12,440 nt of DNA. It comes from Burkholderiales bacterium (GTDB taxonomy: Bacteria > Pseudomonadota > Gammaproteobacteria > Burkholderiales > Burkholderiaceae_C). A program made the translations under genes and the position numbers. This document shows, one piece after another, positions 1-7,451 of the stretch (position 1 is its first letter; each line of letters begins with the position of its first letter). The notes below the pieces were generated by a model. That model worked only from the letters and a program-made list of their open reading frames with translations. It did no database searches and had not been told where the DNA came from. Where the stretch lies: NCBI GenBank assembly GCA_028869035.1, contig JAGWTL010000054.1, positions 1-12,440 of the forward strand, read 5' to 3'.

Positions 1-118
1 ATGTAGGGGGCTTGCATGGTCTCCTGCCTTGTTCTTTTGATCGGCTCAGGCACTCTAGCATCGCTCCCCATCCGCAAGATTGCGTACCCGCCATTCCGGA
101 CCCGGTTTCCGGCCCGTC

Positions 119-146
119 TTGACATTTCGCACAATCGTGCTAAATT
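119..146 (+). promoter_or_regulatory. Probable sigma-70 promoter of the tetR-family gene
   Basis: A perfect -35 hexamer TTGACA (119-124) is followed after 16 bases by TAAATT (141-146), a 4/6 match to the -10 consensus. The palindromic operator at 126-143 fills the spacer and overlaps the -10, the classic geometry for repression by blocking RNA polymerase. The predicted transcription start (about 153-154) falls on or next to the ATG at 154. Promoter assignment is by eye. Confidence 0.6.
126..143. promoter_or_regulatory. Operator palindrome 1 (autoregulatory site of the TetR-type repressor)
   Basis: TTCGCACAATCGTGCTAA is an inverted repeat of two 7-base arms around AATC with one arm mismatch. 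The same motif recurs as a perfect palindrome at 829-846, in front of the next transcription unit. Two copies flanking a TetR-type gene, one inside its promoter, are strong circumstantial evidence that this is the repressor's own binding site. Confidence 0.75.
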
Positions 147-153
147 TGACATC

Positions 154-762
154 ATGAACCTGGACGCCAAGACCGCCAAGAGCGAACTGACCCGCGCCGC
201 CATCGTCGGTGCCGGCATGGACCTGGCCGCGGCCGAGGGCCTGGAAGCCCTGACCTTGCAGGCCGTGGCCGACCGGGTGGGCCTGTCCAAGAGCGGGGTG
301 TTCTCGCGCATCGGTTCGCGCGAAGCCCTGCAGAAGGCCGTGGTCGAGGAGTTCGGCCGCCGCTTCCTGGCCGACGTCTTCGTGCCCGCCATGCAGCAGC
401 CCAAGGGGCTGCCGCGGCTGGACGAGATCGTGGCGCGCTGGCTGGCCCGCATGAGCCGGCCCGAGGCCCACAACAGCTGCATCTACGTGCCCGGCGCCTT
501 CGAACTCGACGACCGCGATGGCGAGTTGCGTGACCTGCTGCTGCAGGAGGTCACGCGCTGGCGCGCCGCCTTGCGCCGCACCGTGCTGCAGGCGGTCGAA
601 GCCGGCCAGCTGCTGGCCGACACCCACCCCGAGCAACTGGTCGGGGAGATCTACGCCCTGGCCATCGGCCTCCTGCACGACACGCGTTTCCTGCGCGACC
701 CCGCAGCACCCGCCCGCGCCGCCGCCAGCTGGCAGCGCCTGCGACGAAGCTATCTGGCCTGA
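154..762 (+). CDS. TetR/AcrR-family transcriptional repressor
   Basis: A 202-residue one-component regulator of typical TetR length. The N-terminal helix-turn-helix spans about residues 12-58, with the core at about 34-53 (TLQAVADRVGLSKSGVFSRI). The all-helical C-terminal region (about 75-202) would be the ligand-binding and dimerisation domain; its effector cannot be read from sequence. The ATG at 154 is preferred over an in-frame ATG at 16 because a promoter and operator lie at 119-146, between the two. There is no Shine-Dalgarno sequence before 154, so translation may be leaderless. Paired palindromes here and at 829-846 suggest autoregulation and repression of the downstream microprotein and hydrolase genes. 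A hydrolase substrate or product, or a lipophilic compound, is a plausible inducer, but this is inference. Confidence 0.9.
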   Translation: MNLDAKTAKSELTRAAIVGAGMDLAAAEGLEALTLQAVADRVGLSKSGVFSRIGSREALQKAVVEEFGRRFLADVFVPAMQQPKGLPRLDEIVARWLARMSRPEAHNSCIYVPGAFELDDRDGELRDLLLQEVTRWRAALRRTVLQAVEAGQLLADTHPEQLVGEIYALAIGLLHDTRFLRDPAAPARAAASWQRLRRSYLA

Positions 763-770
763 ACGCCAGC

Positions 771-792
771 GGCCGGCTGCCGGCTGCCGGCC
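771..792 (+). terminator. GC-rich hairpin after the tetR-family gene, weak terminator candidate
   Basis: Arms GGCCGGC (771-777) and GCCGGCC (786-792) enclose an 8-base loop, starting 8 bases after the repressor stop. Two T5 runs (806-810 and 812-816) follow only after about 13 bases, so this does not fit a classical intrinsic terminator well. It might reduce read-through into the separately regulated unit beginning at 861. Confidence 0.25.
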
Positions 793-828
793 CCCATGTC
801 CCGCCTTTTTGTTTTTGTCCGCCCCAAT

Positions 829-846
829 TTCGCACGATTGTGCGAA
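829..846. promoter_or_regulatory. Operator palindrome 2 controlling the microprotein-hydrolase unit
   Basis: TTCGCACGATTGTGCGAA is a palindrome with perfect 7-base arms around GATT. It matches operator 1 in both arms except one base and has the same 4-base spacer length. It ends 14 bases before the ATG at 861 and abuts the ribosome-binding site, so a bound repressor would block initiation or early elongation. A confident -35/-10 pair was not found here. Confidence 0.75.
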
Positions 847-860
847 GAAAGGAAATCACC

Positions 861-974
861 ATGTGGATCCTCTTTTCCGGCCTGGGCCTGTACCTGCTGG
901 TGCGCGGTCTGATCGTCGCCCTCAAATCGCTGCGCAGCAACCCGCGCAGCAACCGCGACTGGATTTTTTTCTGA
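861..974 (+). CDS. 37-residue single-pass membrane microprotein
   Basis: A very short reading frame starting MWILFSGLGLYLLVRGLIVALK and ending in DWIFF before TGA. Residues 1-21 are almost wholly hydrophobic, fitting one membrane-spanning helix. They are followed by a basic polar stretch (K22, R25, R29, R32) and a hydrophobic aromatic C-terminus, so an N-out/C-in topology is expected from the positive-inside rule. A good ribosome-binding site (AAAGGA, 848-853, 7 bases before ATG) and an operator (829-846) precede it. The hydrolase ATG follows 11 bases after its stop, with GAGGAA (973-978) overlapping that stop, so the two are probably co-translated. No family was recognised. It might anchor or assist the hydrolase at the membrane, or be a stress-type small membrane protein. 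Neither role is shown by the sequence. Confidence 0.7.
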   Translation: MWILFSGLGLYLLVRGLIVALKSLRSNPRSNRDWIFF

Positions 975-985
975 GGAACCCCGCC

Positions 986-1885
986 ATGTCCACCAGCCCC
1001 CAGACCGCCGGCGCCAGCTACTACGGCAACAGCGCCCTCGTCCGCCTGGCCCGCCTGGGCCTGTCGCTCTCGCAGCAGCTCTGGCCCGGCCTGGCGGTGC
1101 GCGCGGCCCAGCACCTCTTCAGCACGCCGCTGCCGCCGCGCTGGCTGCGCCGGCCCCGCGCCTGGCCGGCGCACTGGCAGATCGAGCGCTGGCCCTTCGA
1201 GCGTGCCGGCCTCACGCTGTACCGGGACAGCACGGTGGCCGGTGATGCGCCCGCCGTGCTGCTGGTGCACGGCTGGGGCGGACACGCCGGCCAGATGCTG
1301 CCGCTGGTCGCCGCCCTCGCCGCTCAGGGCCTGCAGGCCCTCATCCTGGAAATGCCGGCGCACGGGCGCAGCGCCGGCAGCACCAGCAACCTGCCGCAGT
1401 TCGCGCGCGCCGTCGAGTACGCGGCCGCGCGGCTGCAGGCCAGCGGCCTGACACTGCATGCGGTGGTGGCCCATTCCCTGGGCGCCAACGCGGCGGCCCA
1501 CGCCCTCAGCCGCGGCCTGGCCGTGCAGCGCCTGGTGATGCTGGCACCACCGGCTTCGCCGCACGCCTACACGCAGCTGTTTGCGCGCATGTTCGGGCTG
1601 AGCGAGCCCACCCGCAGCGCCATGCAGCGGCGCATCGAGGCGCGCGAAGGCATCCTGATGCCGCAGTTCGAGCCGTCGGCGGTCGGCCCGCGCATCCGCG
1701 TGCCCACCCTGGTGGTGCACGACCGCGGCGACCGCATCAACCGTTTTGCCGACGGCGAAGCTTACGCCCGGGCCATCCCCGGGGCGCAGCTGCAGGCCAC
1801 GGAAGGGCTGGGACACATGAAGATACTCAAGGACCCGGCCGTGCTGGCCGGCGTGGCCGACTTCGTCGGCATCAGGCCGCGCTGA
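986..1885 (+). CDS. Alpha/beta-fold hydrolase
   Basis: A 299-residue serine hydrolase of the alpha/beta fold. The oxyanion-hole motif HGWGG is at 95-99. The nucleophile elbow AHSLG is at 162-166 with Ser164 as the presumed nucleophile; alanine replaces the usual first glycine. The acid is probably Asp249 in HDRGD (245-249), and His277 lies in GLGHMK. The triad is therefore complete. No clear signal peptide is seen, although the first 60 residues precede the core fold and contain moderately hydrophobic stretches. The ATG at 986 has GAGGAA 7 bases upstream. It follows the microprotein by 11 bases and should share its repressor control. The substrate is not identifiable; an esterase or lipase-like role is the family expectation. 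Its last 14 bases overlap the end of the convergent GGDEF-EAL gene. Confidence 0.9.
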   Translation: MSTSPQTAGASYYGNSALVRLARLGLSLSQQLWPGLAVRAAQHLFSTPLPPRWLRRPRAWPAHWQIERWPFERAGLTLYRDSTVAGDAPAVLLVHGWGGHAGQMLPLVAALAAQGLQALILEMPAHGRSAGSTSNLPQFARAVEYAAARLQASGLTLHAVVAHSLGANAAAHALSRGLAVQRLVMLAPPASPHAYTQLFARMFGLSEPTRSAMQRRIEAREGILMPQFEPSAVGPRIRVPTLVVHDRGDRINRFADGEAYARAIPGAQLQATEGLGHMKILKDPAVLAGVADFVGIRPR

Positions 1886-4610
1886 AGTTCTCGACCAGGT
1901 AACGGCCGAAACTCTCGGCGCTCACGGGCTTGCCGAATTGATAACCCTGCAGCAGGGTCACCCCCTGCGCGGCCAGCACGTCGGCGATGTCCTCGGTTTC
2001 CACGCCCTCGGCCACGGTCTGGAGGCCGAAGGCCGAGGCGATCTTGACCACGGCCTGGATCAGCTGGCTGCCCTGCTCGGTCTTGGCGCGGCGTACAAAG
2101 GAGATGTCGATCTTGATCTTGGAAGCCGGCATGTCGTGCAGCTGCGACAGCGAGGAAAAGCCGGTGCCGAAATCGTCGATGGCGATGCCGAAACCCGCCT
2201 CGGTCAGCTCGGCCAGGCGCTTCTCGGTGTGCTCGGCGTCCTCCATGGCCACGCTCTCGGTGATCTCCAGATCGACCACCGAAACGGGAATCGCCAGCCG
2301 GTCCAAGTCTTCCAGCAGGTCGGCGGTGAAGGTGGGCGTGAAAAGCTGGCGGCGCGAGACGTTGACCGAGATGCGCATGTCCAGCCCCTGCTGGCGCCAG
2401 TGGTGCAGGCTTTCGATGGCCTGTTTCCAGACCTGCTGTCCCATCTCGCGGATCAGGCCCAGGTTCTCGGCCATGGGCACGAAGGTGGCCGGCGAAACCC
2501 AGCCATAGGTTTCGTCCTGCCAGCGTGCCAGCGCCTCGCAACTCACCACGCGGCGCGTGCGCGCGTCCACGATGGGCTGGAACCAGGTCTGGATCTTGCC
2601 CTCGCGGATGGCCGTGGCCAGGCGGTTCTGGATGTACAGGGCCTTGCGGTCCTCCTCACGCTGCGCGATCTCGGAGAAAAAACGCACCGTGTTGCGGCCC
2701 TGCTGCTTGGCCGCGAACATGGCGCGATCTGCCTGCGATAGCAGGGTCTCGACCGTCTCGGCATCGGTCGGGAACAGGGCCACGCCCATGCTGAAAGTGG
2801 CATTGAAATCGGCCTCGCCCAGGCGGATCGGCTTCTGGCAGACCGCCGCCAGTTTGCCGATGGCTTCCTCGGCGTCGGTCTGGCTGCCCAGGTCGGTCAG
2901 CAGCACGACAAACTCGTCGCCCCCCCAGCGCGCCAGCGTGTCGCCGGCGCGCAGGCAGTGGCGCATGGCCCCGGACAAGGCCACCAGCAGCTCGTCGCCG
3001 GTCTTGTGGCCGAACTGGTCGTTGACGTGCTTGAAGTGGTCCAGGTCCAGAAAACCCAGGGCCACCATCAGGCCGTTGCGCTCGGCGCTGCGCACCGCCA
3101 TCTTGCAGCGGTCCTCCAGCAGCACGCGGTTGGGCAGGCCGGTCAGCGCGTCGTGCAGCGCCATGTGGGTCACGTGTTTTTCAAGCTGGTAGCTCTGCGT
3201 GATGTCGCGCAGCACGCCGCGCACGCTGCCGCCACGGCGCGTGCCGCTGATGAAGCGGTACTCGATCCACAGCTCCTTGGCATCGGGGCGGCGCAGGCGC
3301 AGGCGCCCGCTCAGGCTGCTCTTCTCGCCTTCGGACAACTGCACGAACTGCTGCTGCAGGTTCTCCACGTCTTCCTGGTGGATGTGATCGAAGATGCGCG
3401 CGCCGGACTGCATCTCGATGCCGGCCAGACGCGCCCAGCCCGGACTGGCACGCAGGTAACGGCCATCGGCGGCCAGCTCGACCACGCCCTCCTCCAGCAT
3501 GTCCAGGGTCTGCAGATGGCCGAAATGCTCTTCGTCGTGCTGCAGCACGCTTTGCATCAGTGTGCGGCTGGCCTCGGCCACCTCGGCGATTTCATCGGGG
3601 TAGGAGCGGGCCTGCTCCAGCGCCTGTTGCACCGAAGCGCTGAGTGCGTGCTCGCGCGCGAACAGGCTGGTCGCCTGCGAGAGGTGGGCGATGCGCACGG
3701 CCAGCCAGCTGGCCCAGCGCCCCAGCACCAGCCAGAGCACGGCAGCCAGCAAGGCCATGAGCGCAAAGCTGCCCAGCAGCACCAGCGCCGGGGACAGGAC
3801 CTGCCGCACGTTCTGGCGCAACACCAGCCGCGGCGCGCTCTCGTCGTCCGCGATCATCGGCAGCAGGCGCTGCTCCTGCAACTGCTCTCCTTCGAGGATG
3901 GGGCCGCTGTAGTCGCCGGACAGTTGTCGACCATAGTCCTGCGAACCGCCGGAGCTGGCCAGCACCTGGCCCTTGTGCGCCAGAAAGAGATTGACGCCCG
4001 AGGCGCTGAGCTGGCGCAACACCCCGTGGTCCACCGGCTGCAGAAGCACCAGGCGGCCCGTGCCCTGGTCGCCCAGCCACAGCGGCACGCTCAGCACCGC
4101 GAACACGGCGCGATGGTCGGCGCTGTAGAACCAGCGCGGCTCCAGGCGCCCCAGGGTGAAGTGCCGGCTCAGCTCCACGCCCTCCTGTCCGTACCGGAAG
4201 ACCGGCCGGCCGGCATCGCTGAGCACGACGCCCGAGGGAAAACGGTCGAGCTTGCCCTCGATCGCGGCGAAATAGGCGCGCAGACGCAGCCAGTTGGCGG
4301 CCGGCTCTCCCTGGGCGAACACCCGCATGAAATCGATCTGCGCCTTCACCTCGTCGGCATTGCGCAGCCAGTTGTCCTGCAGGGCCGTGTAACTGCGGCT
4401 CAGGTGTTCCAGCGCTTCATCGGCGGCGCGGCGCTGGGCCTGCTGGGCCAGCGCCTGGTAAGCCAGCAGGGCCAGCAAGCTGCCGCTGAGCGTGACCAGC
4501 AGGAAAACCAGGGCAAAACGCGCAACCAGCTGGCGCTGCAGGCTGTGCCACGCGACCTCCTTCCAGATCGAAGGATCGGCCCGTGTCGGCTCGAAAGTAG
4601 AGGGCGGCAT
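1872..4610 (-). CDS. Membrane-bound PAS-GGDEF-EAL cyclic-di-GMP enzyme
   Basis: A 912-residue inner-membrane protein predicted to make and/or degrade c-di-GMP. Transmembrane helix 1 is at about 31-53, a roughly 220-residue periplasmic sensor region at 54-272, and helix 2 at about 273-297. A linker, a PAS-like domain (about 366-475), GGDEF (about 480-645) and EAL (about 655-905) follow. Key residues look intact: DLD (522-524), an RxxD inhibitory-type motif (554-557) five residues before GGDEF (563-567), EAL (692-694), N750, E782, DDFGTG (812-817), K833 and E868. Both activities are thus possible. Its ATG is 25 bases after the stop of the SBP gene, with no clear ribosome-binding site, so translation may depend on the upstream gene. 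The arrangement recalls NspS-MbaA of Vibrio cholerae, where a periplasmic SBP controls a GGDEF-EAL protein. That parallel is inferred. The 3' end overlaps the convergent hydrolase gene by 14 bases. Confidence 0.93.
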   Translation of the reverse strand: MPPSTFEPTRADPSIWKEVAWHSLQRQLVARFALVFLLVTLSGSLLALLAYQALAQQAQRRAADEALEHLSRSYTALQDNWLRNADEVKAQIDFMRVFAQGEPAANWLRLRAYFAAIEGKLDRFPSGVVLSDAGRPVFRYGQEGVELSRHFTLGRLEPRWFYSADHRAVFAVLSVPLWLGDQGTGRLVLLQPVDHGVLRQLSASGVNLFLAHKGQVLASSGGSQDYGRQLSGDYSGPILEGEQLQEQRLLPMIADDESAPRLVLRQNVRQVLSPALVLLGSFALMALLAAVLWLVLGRWASWLAVRIAHLSQATSLFAREHALSASVQQALEQARSYPDEIAEVAEASRTLMQSVLQHDEEHFGHLQTLDMLEEGVVELAADGRYLRASPGWARLAGIEMQSGARIFDHIHQEDVENLQQQFVQLSEGEKSSLSGRLRLRRPDAKELWIEYRFISGTRRGGSVRGVLRDITQSYQLEKHVTHMALHDALTGLPNRVLLEDRCKMAVRSAERNGLMVALGFLDLDHFKHVNDQFGHKTGDELLVALSGAMRHCLRAGDTLARWGGDEFVVLLTDLGSQTDAEEAIGKLAAVCQKPIRLGEADFNATFSMGVALFPTDAETVETLLSQADRAMFAAKQQGRNTVRFFSEIAQREEDRKALYIQNRLATAIREGKIQTWFQPIVDARTRRVVSCEALARWQDETYGWVSPATFVPMAENLGLIREMGQQVWKQAIESLHHWRQQGLDMRISVNVSRRQLFTPTFTADLLEDLDRLAIPVSVVDLEITESVAMEDAEHTEKRLAELTEAGFGIAIDDFGTGFSSLSQLHDMPASKIKIDISFVRRAKTEQGSQLIQAVVKIASAFGLQTVAEGVETEDIADVLAAQGVTLLQGYQFGKPVSAESFGRYLVENFSAA

Positions 4611-4635
4611 GGTGGCAGGTGGCGTCGTCTACGGC

Positions 4636-5661
4636 TCAGGGCATGCGCCCGGCCCAGGTGCTGTTGATCATGTCGCGCACGCGAAAGGCCCGGCCTCGTG
4701 GCGTATCCTCGATGGTCCGCATGAAGCGGTCCACCGCATCGAGTTGCTCCTCGGAAAAGCGCCCGTCGCGCGAGTAGATGTTCTTGCGTGTCGTCAGCGC
4801 CTTGAGCAAGGCCACGCGTTCGGCCTCGGTGGCCGGCGCCAGCTGCTCGACGATCTCGCGCGCGGAGTGCTGCTCGATCCAGAGCAGCGTTCGGCGCAGC
4901 GCCTTCACCAGCTTGTCCACCAGCTCAGGACGGCGGGCGATCAGCTCCTCGCTGCAACCCACCACTCCGTTGGTAAACAGGCCGCCCAGGCGCCTGCGCG
5001 TGTCGGTCAGGCCGTGGTAATCCTCCAGCACAAAAGCCACACCCGCCTCCACCAGGCGGGTGGCAAAAGGCTCGTCGCTCATCATCGCGTCGATTGTGCC
5101 GCTGGCCAGCGCCGCATGCTGGTTCTCGTAGGTCAGGTTGACGGCCACGAAGTTCGTGCGTTCCGGGTCCACGCCCGCCTGGCGCAGGATGTACGCGGCC
5201 ATGAGCTGCGAACCCGCCCGCCCGCCGATCACCAGGCCCTTCAGATCGGCCACGGTTTTCACGCGGCTGCGCAGGCGCTGGCTCACCACCAGGGTGTAGG
5301 CCGGCACCTGGGTGATGGGCATGACCGCCACCACGGGTTTGCCCGCCAGCCGCTGGGCCGCCATCCCCGGCATGTCGGCCGCGCCGAAGTCGGCGTTGCC
5401 GATCAGCATGTCGCGGTAAGCCCTGGGCCCGCCGCCCACGTAGTGGATATGGAACTTCAGGCCCTCGGCCTGGTCCGCGCCGATCCTGGCCGCCAGCGTG
5501 ATGGGCAGCAGCGGCAGATGGCCCGGCCCGACCGCTGAAATCGTCACCGGCTCGGTCCTGGCAGCCTGGGCCCGCGCGCCCAGGCCCTGCGCAAGCAGCG
5601 GCCAGGCCAGGGCATGGCGGGCCGCCTGGACGAGCAGGACGCGGCGGCTTGCGGGTGTCAC
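4636..5661 (-). CDS. Periplasmic ABC-type substrate-binding protein (NMT1/THI5- or SsuA-like)
   Basis: A 341-residue exported binding protein. Residues 1-33 form a signal peptide: basic RR at 6-7, a hydrophobic core, and a probable cut after AQA near residue 33. The mature part shows the family pattern: an N-terminal lobe beginning TISAVGPG (40-47), YVGGGPRAYRDML (74-86), GNADFGAADMPG (88-99), VADLKGLVIGGRAGS (137-151), and DAMMSDEPFA (191-200) in the second lobe. The start codon is GTG and overlaps the TGA of the preceding reading frame as GTGA, implying coupled translation. No permease or ATPase gene accompanies it. The next gene, 25 bases on, encodes a membrane GGDEF-EAL protein with a periplasmic domain, so a sensing role rather than uptake is plausible. 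The ligand is unknown. SsuA/TauA-type sulfonates or thiamine-precursor-like compounds are only family-level guesses. Confidence 0.85.
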   Translation of the reverse strand: MTPASRRVLLVQAARHALAWPLLAQGLGARAQAARTEPVTISAVGPGHLPLLPITLAARIGADQAEGLKFHIHYVGGGPRAYRDMLIGNADFGAADMPGMAAQRLAGKPVVAVMPITQVPAYTLVVSQRLRSRVKTVADLKGLVIGGRAGSQLMAAYILRQAGVDPERTNFVAVNLTYENQHAALASGTIDAMMSDEPFATRLVEAGVAFVLEDYHGLTDTRRRLGGLFTNGVVGCSEELIARRPELVDKLVKALRRTLLWIEQHSAREIVEQLAPATEAERVALLKALTTRKNIYSRDGRFSEEQLDAVDRFMRTIEDTPRGRAFRVRDMINSTWAGRMP

Positions 5662-6038
5662 GGCATGCTCCCGGCCCAGCGGGCATCGACCAGGCTGCGC
5701 ACGCTCAGGTCCTTGGCCACGGCATCGGGCTCGGTGGCGCGCAGGAAACGGTCCACCGGTTTGCCACTGAGCTTCTGCAGGGCCAGTGCCGGCAGACCGG
5801 CGGCGGCCGCAAAATCGCTGTTGCGCTCCAGCATGGCGCGTATGGCCTGTGGCCCGCCACCGGTGTAGCGGATGTCCAGCTGCAGACCCTCGGCCGGGTC
5901 GGCGCCGATCTTGCCGGCCGGGGGTGTCGGCAGGTGCAGCAGGTTGCCGGGGCCGGGCACGGAAATGGAGGCACGCAGCGGTGCTGTGGTGGCCGCCGGC
6001 TGCCCGCCGCGTACCAGAAACTGCCTGCGCTCATTCAC
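5658..6038 (-). pseudogene. Internally deleted tandem paralogue of the substrate-binding protein
   Basis: A 126-residue reading frame starting at GTG (6038) with GGAG 7 bases upstream. Residues 24-95 (SISVPGPGN to LSGKPV) align with 40-110 of the adjacent full-length protein. Residues 96-126 (DRFLRATE to WAGSMP) align with its extreme C-terminus (311-341, DRFMRTIE to WAGRMP). The equivalent of residues 111-310, about 200 codons, is missing in frame, with a GTG valine codon common to both edges. The signal-peptide core also appears lost: RRQFLVRGG passes straight into QPAATT. It therefore cannot form a two-lobed binding protein and is probably not exported. Its stop overlaps the GTG of the intact gene (GTGA), so it may still serve as a translational lead-in. 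It could alternatively be a retained mini-protein. Confidence 0.8.
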
Positions 6039-6147
6039 GACAACACTCCGCCTGTGGATCCTGAGAACCAGATTACCCGAATTCAAGTGCCGCAGCGAGG
6101 GGGGCAACACCATGACCGGTGTTTCGTGAAAAAAGTCGCTCCGTCCT

Positions 6148-6639
<492 letters not shown>

Positions 6640-6662
6640 GAGCACGACCCGCTGCGCAGCCC

Positions 6663-6713
6663 CTATTGCGTACCGAAGATGCGGTCGCCCGCATCGCCCA
6701 GGCCGGGCAGGAT
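6663..6713. repeat. Direct repeat copy B (3' end of upp)
   Basis: Partner of 6148-6198 (41/51 identical). In upp this stretch encodes the conserved uracil-binding tail PGLGDAGDRIFGT, so upp is the likely source and the EVE gene the recipient. Confidence 0.8.
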
Positions 6714-7316
6714 GTAGCCGTGGTCGTTGAGCTCGCGGTCGATGGCGGCGGTGTAGACCGGCACGTCCGGGTGTTCCTTGTAGAAGGTGTTGATGCCCTC
6801 GGGGCAGGTCAGCAGGCAAAGGAACTTGATGGACTTCGGCTTGCACTGCTTGAGGCGCGCCACCGCCGCGGCGGCCGAGTTGCCCGTGGCCAGCATGGGA
6901 TCGACCACCACCACGTCGCGCTCCTCCATCTGCTTGGGCATCTTGAAGTAGTACTCCACGGCCTGCAGGGTCTTGGGGTCGCGGTACAGGCCCACGTGGC
7001 CCACGCGCGCGCCGGGCACCACCGAGAGCACGCCGTCCAGGATGCCGTTGCCCGCGCGCAGGATGCTGGCGAACACCAGCTTCTTGCCGTCGATCACCCG
7101 GCCCGTCATGGTCTCCAGCGGCGTCTCGATCTGCACGTCCTGCAGCGGCATGTCGCGGCAGACCTCGTAGATCATCAGGCTGGCCAGTTCATTGAGCAGG
7201 CGGCGAAAGCTGCTGGTGCTGGCCTCCTTCTTGCGCATCAGGGTCAGCTTGTGCTGCACCAGGGGGTGGTCGATCAGGGTCACGTTGGCGCGGGCGGCGG
7301 GGTCGATCGGGATCAT
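6663..7316 (-). CDS. upp: Uracil phosphoribosyltransferase
   Basis: A 217-residue cytoplasmic salvage enzyme that converts uracil and PRPP to UMP and pyrophosphate; E. coli Upp is 208 residues. The N-terminal VTLIDHPLVQHKLTLMR (12-28), SILRAGNGILDG (84-95), the PRPP loop VVVDPMLATGNSA (136-148) and the C-terminal uracil-binding PGLGDAGDRIFGT (204-216) are all intact. The ATG at 7316 places the conserved N-terminus correctly; upstream in-frame codons lack family similarity. An AGGA lies about 11 bases before the ATG. A four-codon frame (ATG ACT GGA CCA TGA) ends within the upp start (ATGA), but its own ribosome-binding site is poorly placed. The gene is divergent from the RutG-like permease, 135 bases apart, forming a uptake-plus-salvage pair. 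The EVE gene follows 23 bases downstream. Confidence 0.97.
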   Translation of the reverse strand: MIPIDPAARANVTLIDHPLVQHKLTLMRKKEASTSSFRRLLNELASLMIYEVCRDMPLQDVQIETPLETMTGRVIDGKKLVFASILRAGNGILDGVLSVVPGARVGHVGLYRDPKTLQAVEYYFKMPKQMEERDVVVVDPMLATGNSAAAAVARLKQCKPKSIKFLCLLTCPEGINTFYKEHPDVPVYTAAIDRELNDHGYILPGLGDAGDRIFGTQ

Positions 7317-7451
7317 GGTCCAGTCATTCCTGCAAGAGATTGAAAAACAACGCGGATATTGCCGCATTTTGCGTCCGTCACCCCATACGCTGGGCGTTTT
7401 CGGGCAAATGGCCTAGCATCGCAGGCACCCCAACATCCAGGAGACGCATCG

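Noticed and set aside
551..1816. A 421-codon minus-strand frame opposite the hydrolase and microprotein
   Set aside because: It is compositionally biased, has no motif, and runs through the operator region and three well-supported plus-strand genes.
2958..4667. A 569-codon open frame on the plus strand opposite the GGDEF-EAL gene
   Set aside because: It is antisense to a gene with complete domain motifs, has low-complexity Gln/Ala/His/Arg-rich content and no recognisable domain. It is a GC-bias shadow.
6640..6846. Upstream extension of the EVE frame into upp
   Set aside because: It overlaps the conserved C-terminal half of upp and is Arg/His/Pro-rich. The family N-terminus begins at 6639.
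7325..7339. Four-codon leader peptide before upp (ATG ACT GGA CCA TGA)
   Set aside because: Its AGGA touches the ATG, too close for initiation, and nothing suggests attenuation. The overlap with the upp start is noted only in the upp entry.
7339..7368. A promoter for the permease based on TTGAAA at 7340-7345
   Set aside because: No acceptable -10 hexamer lies at 16-18 bases spacing.
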